A DNA stretch of 64,000 nucleotides from Nocardia sp. (GCF_025465275.1 NZ_JAODNK010000181.1:100093-164092), one strand, 5' to 3'. Shown: positions 42,526-51,604, numbered from the stretch's first letter. Numbers and translations: made by a program. Notes: generated by a model from the letters alone, not told the origin.

Positions 42526-43259
42526 CGGGTTGCCTCATCAGGGATGGGTGTTCCTGCGAGCTGGGCGAACTCACGCTCGAGTGCCTTCACCACACCATTG
42601 CGCCAGCCGTCGGCGATCGCTTGCGAGATGGGATCCGGGAAGATCTCCTCCTCGCCCTTCTCGACGCCGTCGAAGATGGCGCGTGCGACGGCCTCCGGGG
42701 CGGTCTTCGGGATGTCGAAGCCTCGGTTCATGTCGGTGTCGGTGGGGCCGGTCAGCACCGCATGGACTGTCACCCCCTGGTCCGCCACCCGCACGCGCAG
42801 CGATTGCGTCAGCGAGAAGGCCGCGGCCTTCGAGATCGAGTAGGCGGGTGTGATCGGCATCGGCGCCAGCGCGGCCAAGGACAGGTTATTGACGATCGCG
42901 CCCTTGGATCGAGCCAGCAGCGGTTGGAAGGCCCGGGCCATCTCGAAGGGCCCGAACAGGTTGACGACGAGCTGCCGCTCGATGGCCGAGCGATCATCCA
43001 GATCGTCGTAGAGTGCGATGCCCGCATTGTTCACCAGGACATCGAGTGATTCGACAGCGCCTACGGCACTGCGGATTTGATCGCTGTCGGTGATATCCAG
43101 GGTCAAGGGTGTCACTCGCGTGTCCGGGTGCGTCCACGGTTCGCGGGTCCCGGCGTAGACGCGTCGCGCGCCCCGGCTCAAGGCCTCCTCGACCAGTGCT
43201 CGGCCGATGCCGCGATTGGCGCCGGTCACCAGCACCGCACTACCTGAGATGTGAACCAT
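42522..43259 (-). CDS. Short-chain dehydrogenase
   Basis: A 245-aa SDR: VLVTGANRGIGRALVEEAL (cofactor site), DVLVNNAGIALYDD, catalytic Ser/Tyr/Lys in NNLSLAALAPMPITPAYSIS, with K two residues later. First gene of the SDR-DUF899-MDR operon. It lacks an obvious substrate. ATG 43259 follows a GGAG-type site. Confidence 0.88.
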   Translation of the reverse strand: MVHISGSAVLVTGANRGIGRALVEEALSRGARRVYAGTREPWTHPDTRVTPLTLDITDSDQIRSAVGAVESLDVLVNNAGIALYDDLDDRSAIERQLVVNLFGPFEMARAFQPLLARSKGAIVNNLSLAALAPMPITPAYSISKAAAFSLTQSLRVRVADQGVTVHAVLTGPTDTDMNRGFDIPKTAPEAVARAIFDGVEKGEEEIFPDPISQAIADGWRNGVVKALEREFAQLAGTPIPDEATR

Positions 43260-43321
43260 GATGAAATCTCCTTCGTCGGATTACGTTCTCTGCCAATAGA
43301 GATACGCAACCGCCGTGGCAC

Positions 43322-43894
43322 TCATCGCTGTGCCGAAGGCAATTTCCACACAGCTGGATCGCGGCCGAAGAACGCGACGAGCCGATCGCTCTGGCAGGCC
43401 GAAGCCGGAACCGGAACTCGCGCACCGAACAGGGGATCGCGACGGCCGGTGACGGCCACCCTGGCGACGGACAGCAATTCGGTCGCCAGCGGCGTGGGTA
43501 TGGTTCGCGGGTCGGCGCAGGCGCTGCCGATATCCCAGGCGTGCACGGTGATCTCCAACGCAGCTATATCGGCAAGGACGACTGTCGACAATGGCAGACC
43601 ACAGACGGTGATCGCGTCGCACTTCGCGCACAACCATGCGCCGAGCAGTCGGCACAGTCCGCTGCGGACGGCCCCGAGGGGATCGTCCGCAGCTGGAATA
43701 TCGGCGCCCAGGTCGATGCGGCCCTGCTCGATTCCGTCGCAGACGGCGTCGACAGAGTCCTCGAGATGTCGCAGCAGCATCACCAAATCCCAGTCACTAC
43801 AGGGTGTTCGGCGTGACAAGTCCGCGTCCGACACGGCGGCCAGGCTGCCGAGTGCGAACCCGACGGCGCGCTCCAGCAGGTCACCACCGACCAT
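43322..43894 (-). CDS. TIGR03086-type DinB/mycothiol-dependent metalloprotein
   Basis: A 190-aa DinB-fold protein. PCSDWDLVMLLRHLEDSVDA holds the first metal His, and LEITVHAWDIG the late one, as in TIGR03086/maleylpyruvate isomerase-like proteins that use mycothiol. It starts in the last base of the sigma-factor gene. The pairing with SigG-type factors is seen elsewhere in actinobacteria; the role is unclear. Confidence 0.8.
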   Translation of the reverse strand: MVGGDLLERAVGFALGSLAAVSDADLSRRTPCSDWDLVMLLRHLEDSVDAVCDGIEQGRIDLGADIPAADDPLGAVRSGLCRLLGAWLCAKCDAITVCGLPLSTVVLADIAALEITVHAWDIGSACADPRTIPTPLATELLSVARVAVTGRRDPLFGARVPVPASACQSDRLVAFFGRDPAVWKLPSAQR

Positions 43895-44871
43895 CAGGAC
43901 GCTCTGTCGAGAATCGGATCCAAGCCGAACGAGGGGAAGATACCGGCGTCGAAGAACGCGACGATATGGCTGATGCCCGCCTCGGATATGCCGAATACCT
44001 GCAGCGAATACGCGTAATAGCGACCGTCCTCACCGCGGCGGTACTGACCCAGGGCCGCTTGGCCGTTCGCGGACGCGTACCTCATCCGGAAATGGCCAGG
44101 CGCGCATCCCAGCGACTCCAGGAAGCGCACGATCCGCTCGCGCCCAGCGAACCAATCCGGCGAGGGCGGCATTTCCAGCATCGCGTCGTCGTGCAGCACC
44201 GTGTGCAGGGCGGCGAAATCGGCCGACTCCAGGGCCTGCACATAGCGGTCGAGCAGCGCGCGCCGCTGCGGTTCGGGCGGCTCGTCGATCTGCTCGAGAA
44301 CAGCACCCGCCGCGGCCAGCGCAGCCCGGGCGCGCTGCAGCGCGCTGTTCACCGCCGCCACGGTGGTCCCCAGCGCCGCAGCGGTTTCGACGGCGGAGAA
44401 TTCGAGCACCTCGCGCAGAATCAAGATCGCCCGCTGCCGGGCCGGCAACAACTGCATAGCCGCCACCAGCGCCAACCGCACGCCGCCGCGCGTATCGACA
44501 ATGACGGCAGGATCGCCGGAGAACATGTGGTCCGGAATCGGCTCGAGCCATCGGGTGCCCGGCACAGCTGCTGCCGGGTACCGCTCGAAATCGCCTACAG
44601 GAGCGGATAACCCGGACGGCAGCGGCCGACGACCACGCTGTTCCAGGGCACGCAGGCATACATTGGTCGCAATCCGGTACAGCCAAAGCCGCAGCGACGA
44701 GCGCCCCTCGAACTGCCCATACCCACGCCACGCCCGCAAGTACGTCTCCTGCACCAGATCCTCGGCCTCCTCGGGTGAGCCCAGCATGCGATAGCAGTGA
44801 GCGATCAACTCGGGGCGGAACTGCTGGGCGAGAGTCATGAACTCCCCGGTATCGGCGACCGGTGTATCCAC
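43894..44871 (-). CDS. SigG-type ECF sigma factor with SnoaL-like C-terminus
   Basis: A 325-aa sigma factor: region 2 (AHCYRMLGSPEEAEDLVQET, YLRAWRGY), region 4 (MQLLPARQRAILILREVLEF, SAVETAAALGTTVAAVNSAL) and a SnoaL-like C-terminal domain that usually replaces a separate anti-sigma factor in the ECF41/SigG class. GTG 44871 is set by an AGGAGG site seven bases upstream and begins before the region 2 conserved start. It likely controls an oxidative or envelope stress set, with the downstream TIGR03086 gene. Confidence 0.88.
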   Translation of the reverse strand: MDTPVADTGEFMTLAQQFRPELIAHCYRMLGSPEEAEDLVQETYLRAWRGYGQFEGRSSLRLWLYRIATNVCLRALEQRGRRPLPSGLSAPVGDFERYPAAAVPGTRWLEPIPDHMFSGDPAVIVDTRGGVRLALVAAMQLLPARQRAILILREVLEFSAVETAAALGTTVAAVNSALQRARAALAAAGAVLEQIDEPPEPQRRALLDRYVQALESADFAALHTVLHDDAMLEMPPSPDWFAGRERIVRFLESLGCAPGHFRMRYASANGQAALGQYRRGEDGRYYAYSLQVFGISEAGISHIVAFFDAGIFPSFGLDPILDRAS

Positions 44872-45147
44872 GTCGACCTCCTCGATTCTTTCGGCCTGGA
44901 AATAGAGACACTTCCGGCGGCCGAAACTCATCGCGGATCGAGCCCGACGGCCATCGGCCGCCCGCAGCACCACACACCAGCCAAAGCTGTTCACAGCCGC
45001 CTGATCTCGAAACGCAACAGTTGTTCGCGGCGATAGACACGGCAGCGGTGAAGGGCGGCTGGGCCGGACGGCAGACCGATTGCTCGTTCTGACTTCAGAG
45101 ACGCGGATCGAGCTCCCCGGAGGTGGGCTGCCACACGTGCAGAGCGC

Positions 45148-45792
45148 CTAGGTGACCGAGTCGAGGGAAGAGAAGACGACCACGTTGGAGAGGTAGCTCT
45201 TCGCGGATTGGTCGAAATCGCCGCCGCAGGTGACCACCTGCAGGGTTGCGCCGCCGCGGGGGCCGAACACGAGTTGGTCGGGGAATTGGGATTTGGGATA
45301 CATCCGCACATCGGTGACCTTGAAATGCGCGGTCTTCCCGTCCGCACGGGTCACATCGATCATGTCACCGGCCTTCACCTTCTTGAGGGAGAAGAACACG
45401 CCGGTGCCCTGGTAGGAGTCGACGTGGCCGAGGATGACTGCTGAGCCCTGCTCGCCGGGGGCGGGTCCCTGCTGATACCAGCCCGCCTGCTGGTAGTCCG
45501 CGGGGACCTGGACCGAGTCATCGGTGTTGCGGCCCAACGAGATCAGCGAACCGGACGCCTTGATCGAGGTAATGGTGAACGACACCGGAGTCGAGCGGCT
45601 GATCGCCGCCGCCGTCTTCACACCGGTGGTAGATGATGCCGCGACAGTCGTGGTTGACGCCGTATTTGTCTTGTCGGAAGACGTGCAGCCCGCGACGAGG
45701 GTCACGATAATCGCCACCGCGGCGGCGAGAGCAGCGAGCGGTGTCCGGCGGATTCTCCGCGTGCCCATGGTGTTTGCGTCTGTGGTGATCAC
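45148..45792 (-). CDS. Class F sortase
   Basis: A 214-aa lipoprotein (lipobox LVAGC, Cys 36) with a sortase domain: catalytic His H123 (ILGHVDSYQG) and Cys C189 (VVTCGGDFD). The sequence between fits class F sortases (GPAPGEQGSAVI, FSLKKVKAGDMIDVTRADGK). The Arg often found before the YLSN tract is not clear; K198 is nearest. Anchoring on the outside of the cell agrees with the lipobox. It overlaps the Gly-rich secreted protein by four bases. Confidence 0.85.
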   Translation of the reverse strand: MITTDANTMGTRRIRRTPLAALAAAVAIIVTLVAGCTSSDKTNTASTTTVAASSTTGVKTAAAISRSTPVSFTITSIKASGSLISLGRNTDDSVQVPADYQQAGWYQQGPAPGEQGSAVILGHVDSYQGTGVFFSLKKVKAGDMIDVTRADGKTAHFKVTDVRMYPKSQFPDQLVFGPRGGATLQVVTCGGDFDQSAKSYLSNVVVFSSLDSVT

Positions 45793-46571
45793 TGTGCGCT
45801 CACCGCGTGCGCCATACCGCCCGCACCGGTTTCCGGCGCGCCCTTCGGGATCACGTATCCGCCCGCCGGGACCTGGTCGGTGACCGCCGGGCCGCCGCTG
45901 ATGCCGACGGTCGCAGCCGGTGGAATAGTCATGCCGTACACCGTGTCCGGTCCGGCCGCTCCAGCGCCGGCGGCCAGCAGGTCGATGCCACCCAGACCAC
46001 CGGCCTGCACACCACCACCGGTCTGTACACCACCGCCCGCGTTTCCGCCTACCTGCACACCACCGCCGGCAGTCCCACCGATCTGCACACCTCCCCCGGT
46101 CTGCACGCCACCACCCGCGTCTCCACCGATCTGCACGCCTCCCCCGAGATCTCCGTTGCCACCGCCCTGAACGCCACCTCCGGCGGTCCCGCCGACCTGC
46201 ACACCACCCCCGGTCTGCACTCCGCCGCCGGCCTGTACGCCACCCCCGGCGTTCCCGCCCGGACTCGCGCCGACGCTCGGTTGAACGGTCGCACCGCCAT
46301 TGCCGCTGAGCCCGCCCCCGGCGTGCACGTCGATGCCTAGCCCGACTCCCCCACCGGGAGATCCGTTGCCCCCGCCCGCCGCACCCGGTGTCGTGGTCAC
46401 AGCGCCGCCCCCGGCGTTCGCCCCGCCATTGCCGCCGATGCCGACGTCAACACCCAGACCGATGCCCGGGGCGGGTGCCGTGGTCGTGGCGGGATCCGCG
46501 ACGGCCGACGACGCGCATAAGGCAACGGCCGCCACGACGGCCGCCGCGACCGTAAATGTCCTTGCCGACAT
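45789..46571 (-). CDS. Gly-rich secreted repeat protein
   Basis: A 260-aa exported protein: signal peptide to about residue 25, a Gly/Ala-rich mature part with a GGGVQxGG array at residues 106-192, and a more ordinary C-terminus (AAGPDTVYGMTIPPAATVG, ending MAHAVSAQ). No sorting signal of the LPxTG kind is visible. It is coupled to the class F sortase (ATGA), so the two may work together in the envelope. Function unknown. GTG/ATG start 46571 begins the signal peptide. Confidence 0.75.
   Translation of the reverse strand: MSARTFTVAAAVVAAVALCASSAVADPATTTAPAPGIGLGVDVGIGGNGGANAGGGAVTTTPGAAGGGNGSPGGGVGLGIDVHAGGGLSGNGGATVQPSVGASPGGNAGGGVQAGGGVQTGGGVQVGGTAGGGVQGGGNGDLGGGVQIGGDAGGGVQTGGGVQIGGTAGGGVQVGGNAGGGVQTGGGVQAGGLGGIDLLAAGAGAAGPDTVYGMTIPPAATVGISGGPAVTDQVPAGGYVIPKGAPETGAGGMAHAVSAQ
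45996..46256 (-). repeat. Tandem GGGVQxGG codon array
   Basis: About a dozen imperfect units of GGGVQ[TVAIG]GG with short spacers (TA, DA, NA, GNGDL). DNA units are 15-36 bases long and Cys- and Met-free. Low-complexity arrays such as this are prone to copy-number change. Confidence 0.85.
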
Positions 46572-46801
46572 GATGAATTCACTTCCATACGTTGTAACCC
46601 GATGCCCCTCCTTCGAATGTATCGCCCCCTGTGTTACCTCGATTTGCCCCAAATTCCGAAGGCTATGGCAATCAGGGAGCAATCAATACTGGACGTTTGC
46701 TCAATCCCCTACACCCCCACGCAAGCCGGCGGCCGCCGGCTGACCTCGCTGCGTCCGATTTCTTCAAGACAGCGGGGTCAGCGCGGGCCTACGGTTCGGG
46801 T

Positions 46802-47194
46802 ATGACTCTTCAACTGGATGTGATCGGGATTGTTGTTGCCGATATGGGGGCGGCGGTGGCGTTCTATCGGCGGCTCGGGCTCGAATTCGCGGAGGGGGCC
46901 GAGGGGGAACCTCATGTGGAGGCGACAGTTTCGGGTGGGATCAGGCTGGCGCTGGATAGTGAGGCGACTGTTCGGTCGTTCCATCCCGAGTGGCGTGCCA
47001 GGAGTGGGGGCGGGCGGATCGGGTTGGCATTCCGGTGCGGGGCAGTCGGCCAGGTTGATGCGACATTCGAGGAATTGGTGGGGGCGGGGTATCACGGCGA
47101 GTTGAAGCCGTTCGATGCGTTTTGGGGGCAGCGTTATGCGACCGTGCATGATCCGGATGGGAATGGGGTGGATTTGTATGCGCCGCTGGGGTAA
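46802..47194 (+). CDS. VOC-family (glyoxalase-like) protein
   Basis: A 130-aa VOC protein: LDVIGIVVADMGAAVAFYRR, EPHVEATVSGGIRLALD, FWGQRYATVHDPDGNGVDLY. The conserved HxExxx of true glyoxalase I is partly kept. Metal-dependent resistance or isomerase roles are common. It stops four bases before the end of the convergent AraC-type gene. Confidence 0.82.
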   Translation: MTLQLDVIGIVVADMGAAVAFYRRLGLEFAEGAEGEPHVEATVSGGIRLALDSEATVRSFHPEWRARSGGGRIGLAFRCGAVGQVDATFEELVGAGYHGELKPFDAFWGQRYATVHDPDGNGVDLYAPLG

Positions 47195-47198
47195 TGGG

Positions 47199-47900
47199 CT
47201 ACCGGCGTAACAGGTGGGTCAGCGGAACTCCGGCCAGTTCTTTGACTTCCCGGGAGAGGTGGGATTGGTCGGAGTAGCCGGCCAGGGCGGCGGTCGCGGC
47301 CAGGGGTGTGCCCGAGCGGGCCAGGGCCAGAGCCTGTTGCATGCGGAGGATCCGGGCGAGGGTTTTGGGGCCGTAACCGAAGGCGTCCAGGGACATTCGG
47401 TGCAGGCGGCGGGTGCCGAGGCCGAGGGTGTCGGCGAGATCGGCAACCTTGGTGCCCGCGCGGAGTTCCGTCACGATACGGATCATGGCGGGGGCCACGG
47501 GATCGACGTCGGTAGCGCGCCAGTGGGCTATCGCTTCCAAACCGGCCGCGGGAGTGGGTGCGGCGGTGAGGAGATCGACGGCGTGGCCGTGCACGGCGGG
47601 ACTCCAGACGGCGGCCATATCCACTCGCGCATCGCGGAGTTCGTGCGCGGGGACTGCCAGCAGCGTGGGAGCCGTGCCGGGGAAGAAGCGGATGCCGGAC
47701 ACTCGCGGGTTGCCACCCACACTCGGGTGATGTGAGCGAGTGTCGGGGCCCGCCACCATAAGCCGGTCGTTGAGCCAGAGCAGATCCATACAGCCGTCCG
47801 GCAATACCGGGGTTGTCGAGTCGGCGGTGATATCGCGTGTCCATACGACCGCGCCCAGAATGGCGGACGGACGTTCCCGATAGTCCTGCGGCACATGCAC
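47199..47900 (-). CDS. AraC-family regulator
   Basis: A 233-aa regulator: N-terminal effector region (PSAILGAVVWTRDITADSTT, LPDGCMDLLWLNDRLMVAGP) and a C-terminal AraC HTH pair (TKVADLADTLGLGTRRLHRM, AATAALAGYSDQSHLSREVK). The GTG at 47900 starts the VHVPQDYRERPS conserved N-terminus; a GTG two codons later is equally good. Longer in-frame reading up to 48047 lacks conservation. Confidence 0.8.
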   Translation of the reverse strand: MHVPQDYRERPSAILGAVVWTRDITADSTTPVLPDGCMDLLWLNDRLMVAGPDTRSHHPSVGGNPRVSGIRFFPGTAPTLLAVPAHELRDARVDMAAVWSPAVHGHAVDLLTAAPTPAAGLEAIAHWRATDVDPVAPAMIRIVTELRAGTKVADLADTLGLGTRRLHRMSLDAFGYGPKTLARILRMQQALALARSGTPLAATAALAGYSDQSHLSREVKELAGVPLTHLLRR

Positions 47901-48046
47901 ATCCGAGGCGCCGCGAGAATCCGCAGGTCGCGACTCGCGAAACCCGTTGCGAGAGGCCTTGTTCGACACGTCGTGCGTGAATGCCTCACCTGCCGTATTG
48001 CATTCACTGCAATATTGCATGTCATGCCGTCGCGACATCGTCCCCA

Positions 48047-48538
48047 TCAGTGCTTGCGCACCATATGTTCCGGCTGCCCGGGCTTCCAGATGGTGACGTC
48101 CATATGGTCGTTCCCGACCTCGACAGCGGAGGCGCCGGTGATATCCGCCGCGTAGAACTGGCCGAAGGTCTGCCCGCGTAGATCGAAACCGGATTCGGCG
48201 AAGAGGTCTTCCGCCCAGCGCTGATGCAGCGCCGGATCCTGCACATCACGCACGGCGCCGAACAGCTTCACGTCGCCGTCGGTGACCTCGGTATCGACGG
48301 TGGCGGTGTGCAGGCAGAAGCGCGGGTCGCGAGCCAGGTCCTGGAATTTCGTGGTGCCGGGCATACCGACCAACCATAGTTCGCCCTCGAAAACGCGCGG
48401 TTCCAGCGGGCTGATGCGCGGGGAACCGTCCGCGCGCAGGGTGGCCAGCAGGCACAGATTGCCGGTGGCGGCGTGACGGCGGGTGAAGATCTCGGCGATG
48501 CGCGGCGCGGCCTCGACGAATTCGGTCCAAGACGTCAT
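48047..48538 (-). CDS. Pyridoxamine 5'-phosphate oxidase-fold protein
   Basis: A 163-aa split-barrel flavin/heme-type protein (PPOX class): RRHAATGNLCLLATLRADGS, PRISPLEPRVFEGELWLVGM, KFQDLARDPRFCLHTATVDT. F420- or FMN-dependent reductase or heme-binding functions are known in the fold. Divergent from the trypsin-like gene. Start 48538 gives the usual N-terminus MTSWTEF. Confidence 0.82.
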   Translation of the reverse strand: MTSWTEFVEAAPRIAEIFTRRHAATGNLCLLATLRADGSPRISPLEPRVFEGELWLVGMPGTTKFQDLARDPRFCLHTATVDTEVTDGDVKLFGAVRDVQDPALHQRWAEDLFAESGFDLRGQTFGQFYAADITGASAVEVGNDHMDVTIWKPGQPEHMVRKH

Positions 48539-48641
48539 ACAGCGACCATACGCAGGGCCACCGACAACGCCGGATCCTTCTACCGGCCGCGAGTCTGTTT
48601 CAATGAACCGTTCTGGTCGTCCGATCGCGGAAGGTGCGCTG

Positions 48642-49388
48642 GTGTCATTCCCTCGCCGGATTGCGGTCGTCACCGCGGCACTCATCGGATGTCTCATCCC
48701 CGCGTCCGCCGGCGCGGTTGTCGGCGGAAACGAGGTCCAGGCCACCGCCTACCCGTGGCTTGCCGCTGTCGGTAGCCCGCTGTCCCACCTCGTGCGCCCG
48801 TCCGGCCAGTTCTGCGGAGGCGCCCTCATCGCACCCGATCAGGTCCTGACAGCGGCGCACTGTGTGCAAGTTGCGCAGCAGCTGCCGGAATGGCTGACAG
48901 TCACCTTCGGGCGCTCGGATCTGCGATCCGGGGACGGCGTCACGGCCACCGTGGCCGCCGTCCGGATCGATCCGGACTTCCGCACCGACGTCGTGGATGG
49001 GGTGCTGGTATATCACCACGATGTCGCCGTGCTCACGCTGACCGAGTCGCAGGCACGGCCGACGGTGGAAATCGGCGCGCCGCACGGCAGTTCGGGCACC
49101 GTCCTCGGGTGGGGTGGTACCTCCGACAGCGACAGCTCGAATACGCGACTGCGCACCGCGATCGTCCCGTTCGCGACCGGCGCGGATTGCGCCCGCGCCT
49201 ATCCGGGCGCATTCGATGCACGAGAGATGGTGTGCGCCGGTTCGACCGACGCCGATACCGGTGATTTCGACAGCGGCGGGCCGCTATTGGCCGATGACGG
49301 AAAGCTGGTCGGACTCACCTCGTGGGGCCGGGGCGCGGCGCAAGCGGGATTCCCGGGGGTCTACACGCGGCTGCCCGCTCCGTTCTGA
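48642..49388 (+). CDS. Secreted trypsin-like serine protease
   Basis: A 248-aa S1-family protease: signal peptide (VSFPRRIAVVTAALIG on), activation site VVGGNEV, His in LTAAHC, Asp in YHHDVAVLTL, Ser in FDSGGPLL. The usual CxGDSGGP has GDFDSGGP and lacks the neighbouring Cys. The end (VYTRLPAPF) is short and lacks the final W-containing helix. GTG 48642 follows an AAGG site and starts the signal peptide; an upstream ATG 48603 is possible. Substrate unknown. Confidence 0.8.
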   Translation: MSFPRRIAVVTAALIGCLIPASAGAVVGGNEVQATAYPWLAAVGSPLSHLVRPSGQFCGGALIAPDQVLTAAHCVQVAQQLPEWLTVTFGRSDLRSGDGVTATVAAVRIDPDFRTDVVDGVLVYHHDVAVLTLTESQARPTVEIGAPHGSSGTVLGWGGTSDSDSSNTRLRTAIVPFATGADCARAYPGAFDAREMVCAGSTDADTGDFDSGGPLLADDGKLVGLTSWGRGAAQAGFPGVYTRLPAPF

Positions 49389-49393
49389 AGGCA

Positions 49394-50872
49394 TCACATC
49401 TTCGTCACCGACTGATCGAAGCCGAATACGCTGCGCGGGTCGTACTGTCCGGCAATGCGGCGTAGTCGAGGCGCGTTCTGGCCGTAGTAGGCCGTCGACC
49501 AGTCCGACAGGTCGTGGTCGATGTAGTTGACGAACCCGGTATTGCCGACCAGGCCGCCCAGCCCGTCGCGCACCTCGCTCACCGCGGTTCGCGCCTCGGG
49601 AGTGGTAGCGCCGACGTAGATCTGCGCGGTCGCCAGCGCGCCGCGATACGGGAAGGCGGTGTCGCAGGCCCCGATTCGGCCTGCGGCCCCGGCCAGGCTG
49701 TCGAGGAGAATGTCCATGCCCTCGCGGCCGGTGAGCATGTCGGTGAGCCGGCTCGGGTCCGCCAGAGGCTGGGTCAGCACCCGGGACGAGGCGGTGAACG
49801 ATTCCCGGCCGAGGACTCCGCCGCCACTCCAATTCGGATGGCATTGCTCCGTCGAGTAATTCGCGCAGCCGCCGAAATACTTCATGGCCGATAGATAGTC
49901 GAGGGTCAAGGAGTACCGGTTGGTGGGTTGTGATCCGGTGGCCGCCACCAGCTTGTCGAGCAGGGCGTTCATATCGCTCTCGGTCCCGACGTAGCAGCCA
50001 TTGATCCGGCAGGACGGCGGGCTTCCGGCGGAAATGCCCAGAGTGGACCAGAATTCGTCCGGCGCGGACCGGGTGAACGATTGCCAGCCGCCGAGTACGC
50101 CGGTCAGCGCACCGTCGGGGAAATGAACTTGGAATACCGCCAGCTGCGGGGCCTCGACCGTCCGGAACGTGAATTCGGTGACCACACCGAAATTCCCGCC
50201 GCCACCACCGCGTAGCGCCCAGTACAGATCCGGCTCGAAATCGGCGGCGGCCCGGCGTAGGACGCTGTCTGCGGTGACAACTTGCGCGGAAAGCAGGGAG
50301 TCACAGGTCAATCCGTATTTGCCCGCCAGCACGCCGAGACCGCCGCCGAGGGTCAGGCCCGCAATGCCGACCGTCGGGCAGGATCCGCCCGGCAGGCAGC
50401 GCCCGGCCTGCGCCACGCCCGCGTACACGTCGATCAAGCGTGCGCCCGCGCCGATCGTCGCGGTGCCGTCCGCGGCGACCTGCACCGAATTCATCGCTCC
50501 CACATCGACGATCAGCCCCGCATCGGGCGTGGAGTACCCGGCGTAACTGTGACCGCCACTGCGGGCCGCGATCGGCAGCGCGCACTCCGCCGCCACGGCG
50601 ACACACGCCTGCACATCCGCGGCATCGGCACAGCGCGCGACGGCGGCCGGGTTCCGATCATCGAAGCGCGGGTTGTAGGCCAGTTTCGCGGCCGCATAGT
50701 CCGAATCCGCGGGCAGCGCGAGCGTTCCGGTGAGCCGCTGCCGCAGCGCATTCCAATCCACCTGCCCTGCAGCCGATTCCGGTGCGCCACCGGATATCGA
50801 CCGTAGTCCAAGGCCGGCGCATGCCGCACCCAATGCGGTGGCGCGCAACATGCTCCGCCGATTCATCGCCAT
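49394..50872 (-). CDS. FAD-dependent BBE-like oxidoreductase, Tat-exported
   Basis: A 492-aa flavoprotein of the VAO/berberine-bridge class. Tat-like N-terminus (MNRRSMLRATALGAAC), FAD-binding domain (ARSGGHSYAGYSTPDAG with the covalent-His position, GGGLGVLAGKYGLTCD), and the BBE C-terminal segment (YYGQNAPRLRRIAGQYDPRS, VFGFDQSV). Close relatives oxidise amines, sugars or phenolics. Convergent with the protease gene, six bases between stops. Confidence 0.88.
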   Translation of the reverse strand: MAMNRRSMLRATALGAACAGLGLRSISGGAPESAAGQVDWNALRQRLTGTLALPADSDYAAAKLAYNPRFDDRNPAAVARCADAADVQACVAVAAECALPIAARSGGHSYAGYSTPDAGLIVDVGAMNSVQVAADGTATIGAGARLIDVYAGVAQAGRCLPGGSCPTVGIAGLTLGGGLGVLAGKYGLTCDSLLSAQVVTADSVLRRAAADFEPDLYWALRGGGGGNFGVVTEFTFRTVEAPQLAVFQVHFPDGALTGVLGGWQSFTRSAPDEFWSTLGISAGSPPSCRINGCYVGTESDMNALLDKLVAATGSQPTNRYSLTLDYLSAMKYFGGCANYSTEQCHPNWSGGGVLGRESFTASSRVLTQPLADPSRLTDMLTGREGMDILLDSLAGAAGRIGACDTAFPYRGALATAQIYVGATTPEARTAVSEVRDGLGGLVGNTGFVNYIDHDLSDWSTAYYGQNAPRLRRIAGQYDPRSVFGFDQSVTKM

Positions 50873-50967
50873 GGCGATGCCCTCCCCCGAGGCTGCACCC
50901 GGTCTGCGCCGGGCGGTATTCAGGACGTCCTTACGGCCGGTGTATCGCGGCCGTAAGGCGTCCCGTT

Positions 50968-51561
50968 TCAGGCGAGCAGGCCGTCGGCCATCCGCGCCCA
51001 GTCGGCGAGAACCTGCTTGCGCCGCAATCTATCCCGGCCGACCATCTCGTCCAGCGTCGCGCCGCGCACCAGATTGATGGTCAGCCAGAAGGCCGATTCG
51101 AGGCGTTCGGGGGAGACATCGATGCGCTGCGCACACGCGTCGAGCAGCTCGACCGTCAGTTCGTGCTGGACGCGCAACATATTCCGGCGCAGCTCACGCT
51201 CATTGGCGATGCCGACGTAGAGCTCGACCGCGGCCTTGCCCAGCTTCCCCGCGAACGGTGCGGTCACCAGTTCCACCAGGATCTCCCCCACCGATGCCGC
51301 GCCCAGCGTCCGCACCCGCCGCTGCAACGCCTCCTGCTGCCGCTGGGTCAGGTGTTCGATGGTCTGCGCGAACAACTCCTGCCGAGTGTGGAAGTGGTGC
51401 AACTGCGCGCCCCGGGTCACACCCGCCCGCGCGGTGATATCGGCAATCGAGGCGCTGGCGTAGCCGACCTCGGCGAGGCTGTCGATGGCGGCGTCCAGCA
51501 GCAGCGCCCGCGTACGCAAGCTCTTCTCCTGGTGTTTGTTCGGGGGCAGGGCTGAAACCAC
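50968..51561 (-). CDS. TetR-family regulator of the divergent acyl-CoA dehydrogenase
   Basis: A 197-aa TetR protein: HTH at 20-60 (LLLDAAIDSLAEVGYASASI, ADITARAGVTRGAQLHHF). It is divergent from an acyl-CoA dehydrogenase; a 10-bp perfect inverted repeat lies between the two starts. The standard reading is autoregulation and control of the dehydrogenase by an acyl-CoA ligand. Confidence 0.85.
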   Translation of the reverse strand: MVSALPPNKHQEKSLRTRALLLDAAIDSLAEVGYASASIADITARAGVTRGAQLHHFHTRQELFAQTIEHLTQRQQEALQRRVRTLGAASVGEILVELVTAPFAGKLGKAAVELYVGIANERELRRNMLRVQHELTVELLDACAQRIDVSPERLESAFWLTINLVRGATLDEMVGRDRLRRKQVLADWARMADGLLA

Positions 51562-51578
51562 CGCGTCAGTCTAGCCAT

Positions 51579-51604
51579 AATTGCGTGCTGCCTTGCACGC
51601 AATT
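51579..51604. promoter_or_regulatory. TetR operator candidate
   Basis: A perfect inverted repeat AATTGCGTGC (51579-51588) and its complement (51595-51604) with a 6-base spacer sits between the TetR and acyl-CoA dehydrogenase starts. The dyad symmetry and place fit a TetR dimer site. Confidence 0.7.

Noticed and set aside
45996..46256. Regular repeats that could be read as a CRISPR array
   Set aside because: The units are short, in frame and encode a GGGVQxGG array in a secreted protein; no unique spacers and no cas genes.
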